Assembly: GCF_003182475.1 (NCBI RefSeq)
Contig: NZ_QGTS01000007.1
Coordinates: forward strand, 248,001 to 312,000
Direction: 5' to 3'
Length of the DNA: 64,000 bases
Source: Mangrovibacter plantisponsor
GTDB taxonomy: Bacteria > Pseudomonadota > Gammaproteobacteria > Enterobacterales > Enterobacteriaceae
Numbering within the stretch: the first letter of the stretch is position 1; every line of letters begins with the position of its first letter. Under the pieces are notes generated by a model, which saw nothing but the letters and a program-made list of their open reading frames with translations, was not told the DNA's origin and did not search any database. A program made the translations under genes and the position numbers. This document shows positions 30,352 to 39,084 of the stretch, in pieces.

Positions 30352-31425
30352 CTACGAACTCAGTTGCTGTGCAAGCTGGCGCAGTGTATCGGCAATTTGC
30401 TGCAAATCACGGGTATCATCCTGTTTGGGCCCGGTGGAATTACGTACCACCAGTTTCGCAGGCAAAACAGAGGATGAACGCCCGTCCTCTTTCTGCCCCG
30501 CATTGAGTAGACGCCGCACCGCTTCTTTCCCCTGTAAATCTAAATCCAGAGAAACTGTGGTCAACGCAGGGTAAAAGAACGAGCTTTCCCAGGTATCATC
30601 ATACCCAATCACCGATTTCTGCCCAGGAATGCTCAGTTGATGCTGATGGAACGCACTCAGTACGCCCAGCGCCATTTGATCATTACCGACCAGTACCGCA
30701 GAAAATGAAGGGGTTTCACGCAACATCTGGAGTGCGCCAGCGTACCCGCTACGGGCATCCCAGTCGCCATGCAGAACTGTCACGGGTTTTAGCCCATAAC
30801 CGTCCAGCGTCTCGCACCAGGATTTCAAACGTAAGCGCGCTGACACGGAGTGTGCTGGCCCCGCCAGTACCGCAATCTCACGATGCCCTTGTTCATAGAG
30901 GTATTTCACACTCGCGCGGGTACCATCTGCCGGATTAAACGAAACGTTAAACACAGAGCTGAAAGGATCCACATCCAGAAACAGGCAAATGATATCATCG
31001 TTCTCAATAGCGATTGTTTCTGCATTCTCGCTTTCCAGAGGCACGTTAATTATCACTTTATCAACCCACTGAGACTTCAGTTCATTGATAGCACTTTGGA
31101 TGCTTTGTTCTACGTTCTCATCAATCATGGAAATCAGTACCTGATACCCATCCTGGTTTGCGTAACGTTTCACTGCTGCTGCCACCTGCGAAGGGGCGTG
31201 TAACGCCAGTGAAGTAGTAACCAGGCCAATCGTATTACTTTGCTTCCCTACCAGTTGCTGCGCCAGACGATTAGGGACATAGCGCAGCGCCTCAATAGCT
31301 TCCTCCACTTTCCGGCGTGTAGTTTCAGATACATTGGCTGATTTATTCAAAACCCGGGAGACCGTCTGGTATGAGACGCCTGCATACCGGGCAACATCCT
31401 CTAATGTCGCACTTTTAGACTTCAT
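30352..31425 (-). CDS. ganR: LacI-family regulator of the galactan locus
   Basis: 357 residues from the ATG at 31423-31425 (MKSKSATLEDVARYAG). The helix-turn-helix contains YAGVSYQTVSRV, identical in the recognition helix to LacI. A hinge helix (PNRLAQQLVGK) and periplasmic-binding-like sensor domain follow, with LALHAPSQVAAAV and LVGNDQMALG. The C-terminal heptad helix (LQQIADTLRQLAQQL) resembles the LacI tetramerisation segment. It is divergent from ganL and at the edge of the galactan genes, so it is inferred to repress them in the absence of galacto-oligosaccharide. The Dickeya gan cluster also has a regulator gene. Confidence 0.8.
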   Translation of the reverse strand: MKSKSATLEDVARYAGVSYQTVSRVLNKSANVSETTRRKVEEAIEALRYVPNRLAQQLVGKQSNTIGLVTTSLALHAPSQVAAAVKRYANQDGYQVLISMIDENVEQSIQSAINELKSQWVDKVIINVPLESENAETIAIENDDIICLFLDVDPFSSVFNVSFNPADGTRASVKYLYEQGHREIAVLAGPAHSVSARLRLKSWCETLDGYGLKPVTVLHGDWDARSGYAGALQMLRETPSFSAVLVGNDQMALGVLSAFHQHQLSIPGQKSVIGYDDTWESSFFYPALTTVSLDLDLQGKEAVRRLLNAGQKEDGRSSSVLPAKLVVRNSTGPKQDDTRDLQQIADTLRQLAQQLSS

Positions 31426-31526
31426 CTTTCCTATTCCACGTAGGCTACTAATCAAATTGTATCAGGCGTCCGTCTGAAATACCTGTGGAAAAACCACCTC
31501 ACCAACGCCAAACAAAAAAGTAAGAC

Positions 31527-31560
31527 GCTCACATAACAAAAACATGTGAGCAACCTCACC
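31527..31560. promoter_or_regulatory. Inverted repeat and CRP-like site in front of ganL
   Basis: GCTCACAT (31527-31534) and ATGTGAGC (31544-31551) are perfect inverted 8-mers with a 9-bp spacer. The overlapping TGTGA-N6-TCACC (31545-31560) matches 9 of 10 CRP consensus bases. The TGTGAGC half-site is also that of LacI operators. Catabolite control plus GanR binding is inferred. Confidence 0.6.
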
Positions 31561-31691
31561 ACGTGATAACAAAACCAGTTGTTTTATTTGCGTCAAATCA
31601 CATTACCGCTTGTTCCAAATTGAAAGAAATCATAATTAGGCATTTTATTACATCGATTATGTGAACGTAATACAAACAATAAGAGGGTATC

Positions 31692-32951
31692 ATGAATACG
31701 ACGCTACGCACACTCACTGTCGCGTTGACAGCTGCGCTGACTTCAACCTGGGCGATGGCAGACAACGCTATCGATTTTCACGGCTATTTACGCTCTGGTA
31801 TAGGCGTCTCCAGTGATGGAGGTATGCAGGAATGGCAGAAAAACAAACTCGGCCGTTTGGGTAATGAAACAGATACATATGGCGAACTTGAACTGGGTTC
31901 AGAAGTGTATAAAAAGAATGATGTCAGCTTCTACCTGGACAGTATGGTCAGCATGGTTTCTGATGGTTCCAATGACAATGAAACCACAATTGGCGATGAT
32001 GCAGAATTCGGTTTACGGCAGTTAAACCTGCAAATCAAAGGTCTGGTACCTGGCGATAAAGATGCCGTTATCTGGGGTGGCAAACGTTACTACCAACGTC
32101 ACGACCTGCATATTATTGATACAAAATACTGGAACATTTCCGGAGCAGGTGCCGGGATTGAAAACTACAGCGTTGGCCCGGGTGCAGTTTCCTTCGCATG
32201 GATAAGGGGTGATGCCAATGATGTCGACTACCGCGTGGACAACGATAATGACGTCAACATCAACTACCTTGATTTACGTTATGCCGGTTTAAAACCCTGG
32301 CAGGGCTCCTGGGTGGAAGTCGGTATCGACTACGCCATGCCTAACCCAACCAACAAGCAGAAAAGCTATGGCGGGTTATATGATGCAGATAACGGTGTCA
32401 TGCTGACAGGTGAAATCAGCCAGGATATGTTCGGCGGGTACAATAAGTTGGTAGTGCAGTACGCTAACAAAGGCCTGGCGCAGAATATGGTTTCGCAGGG
32501 CGGTGGCTGGTATGACATGTGGAATGACACCAGCAGCGCTACGGGCTACCGTATTATCAACACGGGCCTGATTCCGATTACTGACCGTTTCTCGATAAAC
32601 CACGTGCTCACCTGGGGTTCGGCCAACAATATTACCGCCACTACAGATAAAACCCGGATGGTCTCGCTGGTTGGTCGTGCACAGTATCAATTCACTAACT
32701 ACGTGCGTGGGATTGGTGAAGCGGGTGCCTTTTACCAAAAAGATACGTATAACGATGGGTCAAATTACAAGCAAAGCGGCGAGAAATACACTATTGCTCT
32801 GGCACTGGCGGATGGCCCTGAATTTATGTCGCGCCCGGAGCTGCGTATTTTTGCTTCATACCTGACGGATGGCGAAAAGCGCGATACCTTCCGCGACAAT
32901 ACAGCCAGCGATACCTGGAACTATGGCGTGCAGGTGGAAGCCTGGTGGTAA
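31692..32951 (+). CDS. ganL: LamB-type outer-membrane porin GanL
   Basis: 419 residues. A signal peptide ends at AMA (about residue 23), followed by a LamB/maltoporin-like barrel starting DNAIDFHGYLRSGIGVS and ending in the terminal aromatic YGVQVEAWW needed for outer-membrane assembly. WGGKRYYQRHD is typical of the family. In Dickeya GanL is the porin for galactans. The ribosome site AAGAGGG is good. It is divergent from ganR and followed by two terminators, so it is a single-gene transcript separate from ganEFGAB. Confidence 0.88.
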   Translation: MNTTLRTLTVALTAALTSTWAMADNAIDFHGYLRSGIGVSSDGGMQEWQKNKLGRLGNETDTYGELELGSEVYKKNDVSFYLDSMVSMVSDGSNDNETTIGDDAEFGLRQLNLQIKGLVPGDKDAVIWGGKRYYQRHDLHIIDTKYWNISGAGAGIENYSVGPGAVSFAWIRGDANDVDYRVDNDNDVNINYLDLRYAGLKPWQGSWVEVGIDYAMPNPTNKQKSYGGLYDADNGVMLTGEISQDMFGGYNKLVVQYANKGLAQNMVSQGGGWYDMWNDTSSATGYRIINTGLIPITDRFSINHVLTWGSANNITATTDKTRMVSLVGRAQYQFTNYVRGIGEAGAFYQKDTYNDGSNYKQSGEKYTIALALADGPEFMSRPELRIFASYLTDGEKRDTFRDNTASDTWNYGVQVEAWW

Positions 32952-33037
32952 GCATTACCTGACAGAATCATCATCATTATATCTCTTTTTTTGATGTTAT
33001 TTTCTCCGACATCATAGCCACTGCATGTTGTTTTTTT

Positions 33038-33070
33038 AAGGCAATCATTATTTTGATTGCCTTATTTTTT
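33038..33070 (+). terminator. ganL terminator, first
   Basis: Stem AAGGCAATCA (33038-33047)/TGATTGCCTT (33054-33063), 6-nt loop, followed by ATTTTTTT. Confidence 0.88.
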
Positions 33071-33077
33071 TAGATAA

Positions 33078-33116
33078 ATAATAAAAAAGCTGGTACCTGG
33101 CCAGCTTTTTTATTAT
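33078..33116. terminator. Bidirectional terminator between ganL and the EIIB gene
   Basis: Perfect 16-bp stem: left arm 33078-33093 and right arm 33101-33116, core AAAAAAGCTGG/CCAGCTTTTTT, with a 7-nt loop. The A and T runs make it work in both directions, serving ganL and the minus-strand EIIB gene that ends at 33131. Confidence 0.9.
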
Positions 33117-33130
33117 CACTTAACAACCCA

Positions 33131-33439
33131 TCATAACTGTGAAAAATGTTTTTCCAGAAGTTGGCGCAAATTGTCTGACTGGGTACCGAAAATAGCATGA
33201 ACCTCGTGACCAATAATAATCACACCAAGTGCTCCTTCACTCTGCAGAGCCTGTGAGTCAACCTGCGATAACTGCGCCACGGTAACCCGCAGGCGTGTCA
33301 TGCAGGCATCAATATGGCAGATATTATCCCGGCCACCAAAGCCACTGACCAGGCGCTCAGCCTGCGCTTTATCTGTGTCATTCATTGTACATTCCACTTC
33401 ATGGCGAAAATACTGGAGAAAGGATTTCAGGCTTACCAT
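33131..33439 (-). CDS. Stand-alone PTS EIIB (glucose-type) domain protein
   Basis: 102 residues from the ATG at 33437-33439 behind AAGGA; a 17-codon longer frame has no ribosome site. The sequence is one PTS EIIB domain of the glucose/sucrose superfamily: AERLVSGFGGRDNI, the phosphorylation site Cys46 in DACMTRLRV, then GVIIIGHEVHAIFG. No EIIC or EIIA domain is encoded nearby. It could exchange phosphate with a glucose-type EIIA or serve as a regulator; the ganL-ganB position suggests a link to galactan use. Function unknown. Confidence 0.75.
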   Translation of the reverse strand: MVSLKSFLQYFRHEVECTMNDTDKAQAERLVSGFGGRDNICHIDACMTRLRVTVAQLSQVDSQALQSEGALGVIIIGHEVHAIFGTQSDNLRQLLEKHFSQL

Positions 33440-33525
33440 AGGCTGTTCCTTATGCTGATAATTACAGGAAAGAAATAAAAACACGCCCACTATTCAGGGC
33501 GCAGGATGGCACTATAAGAAGGGCA

Positions 33526-33556
33526 TATTCCCGCCCCAAAAAGGCAGGCGGGAATA
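33526..33556 (-). terminator. Likely terminator of ganEFGAB
   Basis: Perfect 10-bp stem TATTCCCGCC (33526-33535)/GGCGGGAATA (33547-33556) with an 11-nt loop, just past the ganB stop. The T run after it is weak, so termination efficiency is uncertain. Confidence 0.5.
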
Positions 33557-33561
33557 AATTA

Positions 33562-35619
33562 CTAACATGCGCAGGAGAGTACCCGGCAATCCCATGCTGT
33601 GAGGTTTACCGTGCCAGAAACCGGCAACCCGGTCAGCATATCGGTATACCCTTGCGGCAGGACGAGGTTATGCTGCTTGTCGCTGTAGTTTTCCAGGAAG
33701 ATGTAATTCTGTTCCCCGTCTGTGCGCTGGTGTGCGGTAACACCCGGCGGCAATGGCACAGGCAGAGGCCCGCATAAGCCTGATTCAGCAATGATATTGC
33801 CGAAAAAATCACGCTGGAAAGCCAGATCATTACGCGATGCGATATACCATGCTTTACCCCGACCAAACGCATTCACAGTGACCGCCGGCCTGCCTGCATA
33901 GAAATCTTCCCGGTAACAGGCCAGTGGCCTGGCACTTTCGGTATTAATAAGCTCACACAAGTGTCGAACACGATACGGCCCCTGCAAGCCCGCCTCATTA
34001 CCGGCAATCCCCTGAATCAGGTTGCTTTCACCTTCAGCCAGGCTGTCAATTTCCTCAGCCCAAATCCCCAGCACGTTACGTAATGGGCCAGGGAACCCGC
34101 CTAAATGGCACAAGTCACTTTCGTCAACAATGCCACTCCAGTACGTAGCAACAAATTGCCCGCCCTGTTCAACAAAGGATTCCACCCGGCTGGCAAACCC
34201 ATCACGAACCATGTAGAGCATCGGAGCTATAACTAACTGATACTGGGATAAATCAGCATCAGCATTGATCACGTCAACACTGATTCCCTGCTCCCAAAAT
34301 GGGCGGTAATGCTCTGCAACCGTCTTCTCATATTCAAGCCCCAGGTTACGAGGCCCCTGGGCGTTATCCATTGCCCAACGGCTTTCCCAGTCGAAAATTA
34401 TTGCGACATGTGCTTCAACCCGGCACCCAACCACCGGCGACAGGTGCTGAAGGATATCGCCCAGTTTGCAGACCTCGCGGCCAACACGGGTATCAATATG
34501 CCCTACGTGATCCACCACGGCGCCATGGAATTTCTCTACCGAACCCCGGCTTTTACGCCACTGGAAATATTGCACCGCATCCGCGCCATGAGCGACTGCC
34601 TGCAGTGAAGAAAGAATATGCATACCCGGTTTTTTGAGCTTACTGGTCGGCTGCCAGTTAGTCACACTGGGTGTTGACTCCATTAAAACAAAGGGCTTGC
34701 CCTGTTTTAATGTGCGCATCAGGTCATGGTACATCGCGGTATAACAGGCCAGAGTCGTCTCATCTTTATCCTGGTGCCACATGGGGTAACTATCCCAGGA
34801 AATGAAATCGATGGCCTGCGCCAGTTTCCAATAATCGTAGTCGTAGAAATATTCCATGAAGTTAGTCGTGACTGGTAATGCCGCATTTGCCGCTTTGAGC
34901 GGTGCCACTTCATTACGGCAAAAATCAACGACCTGGTCTGTAGTAAACCGCCGCCAGTCAAGGTTCAGCCCATGAACAGACTCTTCGCCCTGGGGAGCGG
35001 GAGACTCGATCTGCGACCAGTCTGTATAGGTATGGCTCCAGAACGTACTCCACCAGGCATGGTTTAGTTCATCCAGTGACGAATAGCGTTGTTGCAGCCA
35101 TTCACGAAAGCGCGCCTGGCAAGCCGGACAATGGCATTCTCCACCGTATTCATTGGAAACATGCCAGCCAATAACGCCCGGGTGATGACTGTACCGCTCA
35201 GCCAGACGGGTATTTAACTGGCGAACTTTTTCACGGTATACGGGCGAAGTCAGGCAGTGGTTATGACGGCCACCATGCAGAGCTGGCACCCTGTCGCGCC
35301 CCACCCGCAATACCTGAGGGTAAGCCTGTGATAACCAGGCAGGCCGGGCACCACTGGGGGTGGCTAGAAAAACGGATATACCACTGGCATATAATTTATC
35401 CAGCACATTATCCAGCCAGCCAAACTGGTATTCACCTTCTTTTGGCTCAAGCTTCGCCCAACTGAAAATACCCACCGACATAATATTGCACTTTGCCTGT
35501 TGCATCATGGCAATATCTTTTTCCAGAATATCGGGGTAATTATCCCACTGTTCCGGATTATAGTCGGCACCATGCAATAAGGTAGCGACCTTTGAACTCA
35601 AAGGTGGAAACTTATTCAT
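33562..35619 (-). CDS. ganB: GH42 beta-galactosidase GanB
   Basis: 685 residues, no signal peptide, so cytoplasmic. A GH42 TIM barrel starts LHGADYNPEQW. The acid/base Glu157 sits in WHVSNEYGG and the nucleophile Glu314 in VLMESTPS. Cys122, 162, 164 and 167 (ECHCPAC) form the zinc cluster of many GH42 enzymes. The C-terminal part has the trimerisation (class I glutamine-amidotransferase-like) and beta domains. It trims imported beta-1,4-galacto-oligosaccharides to galactose. It is the last gene of ganEFGAB. In Bacillus nomenclature this is GanA. Confidence 0.92.
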   Translation of the reverse strand: MNKFPPLSSKVATLLHGADYNPEQWDNYPDILEKDIAMMQQAKCNIMSVGIFSWAKLEPKEGEYQFGWLDNVLDKLYASGISVFLATPSGARPAWLSQAYPQVLRVGRDRVPALHGGRHNHCLTSPVYREKVRQLNTRLAERYSHHPGVIGWHVSNEYGGECHCPACQARFREWLQQRYSSLDELNHAWWSTFWSHTYTDWSQIESPAPQGEESVHGLNLDWRRFTTDQVVDFCRNEVAPLKAANAALPVTTNFMEYFYDYDYWKLAQAIDFISWDSYPMWHQDKDETTLACYTAMYHDLMRTLKQGKPFVLMESTPSVTNWQPTSKLKKPGMHILSSLQAVAHGADAVQYFQWRKSRGSVEKFHGAVVDHVGHIDTRVGREVCKLGDILQHLSPVVGCRVEAHVAIIFDWESRWAMDNAQGPRNLGLEYEKTVAEHYRPFWEQGISVDVINADADLSQYQLVIAPMLYMVRDGFASRVESFVEQGGQFVATYWSGIVDESDLCHLGGFPGPLRNVLGIWAEEIDSLAEGESNLIQGIAGNEAGLQGPYRVRHLCELINTESARPLACYREDFYAGRPAVTVNAFGRGKAWYIASRNDLAFQRDFFGNIIAESGLCGPLPVPLPPGVTAHQRTDGEQNYIFLENYSDKQHNLVLPQGYTDMLTGLPVSGTVNLTAWDCRVLSCAC

Positions 35620-35646
35620 AAAAAACCCTTAGAATGAAATGAAAAC

Positions 35647-36849
35647 TTAATTAAAAACTTTTATTGATGGCAGCACCTCGCCCTGGCAATTAAATAGCGC
35701 CTGGTTTTCACGCGCATTACCCAATTTCCAGTGGTCATTGATATATTTCATCCCAGCCTCTGTTGCCCATGTATTTCCCGGAGGCGTTATCCAGGCTGGC
35801 TCCCAATAAAATATGCCTTTGCCACGTTGTTGCGGTACATCAATCACACTTTGCATTAAATCATGTAAATAATCTGCCTGGCCCTGCAATGTTGCCGGGT
35901 AGCCTCCGGCCGTTTCTTCTTTTTGTTGAAAACTGTTCTCGGCTTTATCGCAATTTGCCAGAGTCCAGGCATATGCAGCTTCCACGACAATGACATCTTT
36001 ATGGTAACGCTTGCTGATATCATCCATATTGGATTGCAGCGCGCTAATCGGGCCATTCCAGTAGGTGTACATTGATAAGCCAATGACATCAAACGGTACA
36101 TCGCGTTTAGTCATTTCATCAAACCACCAGCGGAATGTGTCATTTTTGGTGCCTTCTGCCAGGTGCAACATAATTTTGACATGGTCGTCCGGCCCGAGGC
36201 TGGATTTCATCCCACTAATTGCTGCTTTTAATAGCCCGGCGAGCCGGTCAAATTCGCCGCCACCCTCTCCCCAACTTTTGCCTTCCGGCCACAATATACC
36301 GCTATTAATTTCATTACCGATTTGCACCATATCTGGTAATGCACCTGCCTGCCGGAACTGTTGCATGGTGTCACGGGTATAATCATGGATAGCCGTAACC
36401 AGTTGGTCGTAGTTCATTCCTTGCCAGGCTTTAGGCTTGAACTGTTTTCCCGGATCAGTCCAGAAATCACTATAATGAAAATCCAGCAACACTTTCATAC
36501 CCAGCGCTTTTGCACGCTTTGCCAGAGCAAGAGTGGTAGCCAAATCATTGTCGCCCCCACCATAAGGATGGCCAGCGCTGTCTTTCGGATCCACCCATAA
36601 CCGCAGCCGAATATAGTTAAAACCATTGGCTTTTAAAATCGCCATCGCATCTTGTTGTTGATGCTGTGCGTTATAAAACTTCGCACCCTGATGCTCCACT
36701 TCATATAAAGTAGAAACATCCGCACCTTTAATAAAATCAGTTGGTTCATTACGTAATGGTTTAATCACCACGGTTTCACTGGCATAAAGCGGTAAACTGG
36801 TTGCTGCCGCCAGTCCCCAGATAACAAAAGAAAGCACGGTCTTTTTCAT
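35647..36849 (-). CDS. ganA: Periplasmic GH53 endo-beta-1,4-galactanase GanA
   Basis: 400 residues with a signal peptide ending near LYA (about residue 23), so exported. GH53 barrel: FIKGADVSTLYE, RLRLWVDP, the acid/base Glu180 in VQIGNEINSG and the nucleophile Glu290 in VIVVEAAYAW, then a WEPAWI segment. It cuts beta-1,4-galactan from pectin side chains into oligosaccharides. The start is behind AAGGG, five bases after ganG and 27 before ganB. In Bacillus nomenclature this is GanB. Confidence 0.93.
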   Translation of the reverse strand: MKKTVLSFVIWGLAAATSLPLYASETVVIKPLRNEPTDFIKGADVSTLYEVEHQGAKFYNAQHQQQDAMAILKANGFNYIRLRLWVDPKDSAGHPYGGGDNDLATTLALAKRAKALGMKVLLDFHYSDFWTDPGKQFKPKAWQGMNYDQLVTAIHDYTRDTMQQFRQAGALPDMVQIGNEINSGILWPEGKSWGEGGGEFDRLAGLLKAAISGMKSSLGPDDHVKIMLHLAEGTKNDTFRWWFDEMTKRDVPFDVIGLSMYTYWNGPISALQSNMDDISKRYHKDVIVVEAAYAWTLANCDKAENSFQQKEETAGGYPATLQGQADYLHDLMQSVIDVPQQRGKGIFYWEPAWITPPGNTWATEAGMKYINDHWKLGNARENQALFNCQGEVLPSIKVFN

Positions 36850-36854
36850 AATAA

Positions 36855-37703
36855 TTACCCTTTGGTACTCCCTGAAGTCAGGCCAGAAACAAAATACTTC
36901 TGTAATGCCAGGTACAATATGGCAACAGGCAATGCAATCAATACAGCACCTGCCGCATATGTGGTGTAACTGGCCCCCATTTTTTGTGCTACCAGGTTAT
37001 ATAACCCAATAGGCAAAGTGTATTTATCTGGTGTGCGTAAAATTGTACTGGAAAGGATAAAATCCCCCAATGGGCCAGTAAAAGAGAACAGCGCGACCAC
37101 CGCAATAATTGGCTTTGATAACGGCATAATAATTTCCAGGAAAATGCGTAAATTACTGGCGCCATCCATTCGGGCCGATTCATCCAAATCTTTCGGTATC
37201 GCGTCCAGGTAACCTTTCATCAGCCAGGTATTCATCGGGATCATGCCAGCGACATAAATCAGTACTAACGCCAGATGGCTGTTAATCAGCCCCAGCAGCT
37301 GCGACAGCACGAAGATGGCAATTAATGCCGAGAACTGCGGGATCATTTGCAGTAACAAAAACAGCATCAACCCGTTCTGACGACCTTTAAAACGAAAACG
37401 TGAAAAAGCATACGCGGTAAAACTGACACTGATTAACGTCAGCACCATGGTCATCAGGCTTATCTTCATTGAGTTCCAGTACCATGTCAGGTAATTTACC
37501 TGGCCATTAAACAAGTCCTGATAATGCTGAAAAGAAAGATTATCTGGAATAATAGAGGTACTGAGCAGGCTGTTTCCGGCATTCAATGATGCCCCCACAG
37601 TCCAGATTAACGGATAAATAATAATCACCGAAACCACCACGACAACCAGCCAGGATAATGACAGGCGTATCCATTTTTCACGCTTAATACTTTGTGTTTT
37701 CAC
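36855..37703 (-). CDS. ganG: Galactan oligosaccharide ABC permease GanG (MalG type)
   Basis: 282 residues from a GTG at 37701-37703 behind AAGGAG. Six membrane helices and the ABC-permease EAA loop (ARMDGASNLRIFLEIIMPLSKP) that docks on the ATPase. It is homologous to MalG and pairs with GanF. The last residues (SGLTSGSTKG) are the MalG-type ending. It lies 12 bp after ganF and before ganA. Confidence 0.9.
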   Translation of the reverse strand: MKTQSIKREKWIRLSLSWLVVVVVSVIIIYPLIWTVGASLNAGNSLLSTSIIPDNLSFQHYQDLFNGQVNYLTWYWNSMKISLMTMVLTLISVSFTAYAFSRFRFKGRQNGLMLFLLLQMIPQFSALIAIFVLSQLLGLINSHLALVLIYVAGMIPMNTWLMKGYLDAIPKDLDESARMDGASNLRIFLEIIMPLSKPIIAVVALFSFTGPLGDFILSSTILRTPDKYTLPIGLYNLVAQKMGASYTTYAAGAVLIALPVAILYLALQKYFVSGLTSGSTKG

Positions 37704-37715
37704 CCTGAATACTCC

Positions 37716-39023
37716 TTACGCCATCTCGTCATTTTTGAATGATTTCGTGGCACGGAATTGCCACAGTGCAACACCCACAACAAAAATCGACAAAAGAATA
37801 GTGATAGTTGCAGCAATAGCGTACTGAGACGATGACATTGTTAGTTTATAAATCCATGACACCAGAATATCTGTACCACCCGCATTAGAGCCGGCCACTG
37901 CCGGGCCACCATTGTTAAATAAGTAAATGATGTTGAAATTATTAAAGTTAAATGTGTATTGAGTAATAATAATAGGTGCAATGGAATAGAGAACCAAAGG
38001 CAAAGTAATGGTGCGTAATTTGGTAAATGTACTGGCTCCATCCATGGTTGCGGCTTCATATAAATCGTCCGGAATTGCCTGCAGCACGCCAGTTGTCATG
38101 GCAAAGACAAATGGAAAACCGAGCCAGGTTTGCATCATGATCAATGCCGTTTTAGTCCAGAATGGATCCGTCATCCAGGCTTTGGGGCTTATCCCCAGAA
38201 AAGACAGAATAGAGTTATTAATCACACCAAAAGAGTCATTAAACATCCCGGCAAAAACCAGAATCGTGACAAACCCGGGCACAGCCCACGGAAGAATGAA
38301 AATAGTCCGAATCACCGGTTTAAAGCGCAGATCTTTTTGATTCACCAAAATCGCCAGCATGACACCCACGGTGCATTGCAGCGTTGTTGCCAGCAAGGTC
38401 CACACTACCGTCCACTGCAACACATCAAAAAAAGTATTACGCCAAATTGACAGGGTAAAAATATTGATAAAGTTTTTAATTCCCACCCAGTCCACCAGTT
38501 TTGCAGGTGGGGTGTGATACAGGTTGTAATTGGTAAAAGCGATAGCAAAACCAAATAAAATCGGGAAGATAACCACAAACACTAACAGGATAAAACCTGG
38601 TGTTATCATTAAATACGGGAACCCTTCATTGAGCAGGATCTGGTACTGGCGGCGCACACTGTGTAACGGTATACCGCTATCCCGACGGCGGCCATTTACC
38701 CAGGCATCACGTAATGAAAGCAGATAAACCGCCACCCCGAAGCCAATGATCAACAGGCTTAATATTCCCTCCGCTAATAAGAAGACAGAATTATCACGGG
38801 GAACCTCTTCACCAAGTGTCCATAATCCCCACAGACCTTCACCCAAAAAATCATGGAACACGCCCAGGAAACTACTGAGTAGCACCAGAAAAATAAGCCC
38901 TTTTGCCCACTGGCGGTTATAAAACTGACCGAATCCAGGCAGGCAGGCCAGCAACAACGCTGCCCACGCATGACGACCCGGCCCGGTTGATGCGGATAAA
39001 CTTTCACTGGAACTGATAATCAC
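37716..39023 (-). CDS. ganF: Galactan oligosaccharide ABC permease GanF (MalF type)
   Basis: 435 residues from a GTG at 39021-39023 behind AAGGAG. Eight membrane helices including the extra N-terminal pair typical of MalF, and an EAA loop (ATMDGASTFTKLRTITLPLVL). It forms the inner-membrane channel with GanG. It starts 61 bp after ganE. Two consecutive GTG-start permeases suggest modest translation relative to the binding protein. Confidence 0.9.
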   Translation of the reverse strand: MIISSSESLSASTGPGRHAWAALLLACLPGFGQFYNRQWAKGLIFLVLLSSFLGVFHDFLGEGLWGLWTLGEEVPRDNSVFLLAEGILSLLIIGFGVAVYLLSLRDAWVNGRRRDSGIPLHSVRRQYQILLNEGFPYLMITPGFILLVFVVIFPILFGFAIAFTNYNLYHTPPAKLVDWVGIKNFINIFTLSIWRNTFFDVLQWTVVWTLLATTLQCTVGVMLAILVNQKDLRFKPVIRTIFILPWAVPGFVTILVFAGMFNDSFGVINNSILSFLGISPKAWMTDPFWTKTALIMMQTWLGFPFVFAMTTGVLQAIPDDLYEAATMDGASTFTKLRTITLPLVLYSIAPIIITQYTFNFNNFNIIYLFNNGGPAVAGSNAGGTDILVSWIYKLTMSSSQYAIAATITILLSIFVVGVALWQFRATKSFKNDEMA

Positions 39024-39084
39024 ACCTGGCTCCTTCTGCTGTACGGGGAAGCCCCGCTCCCCCGTAACAAAACAATACCTGGAA

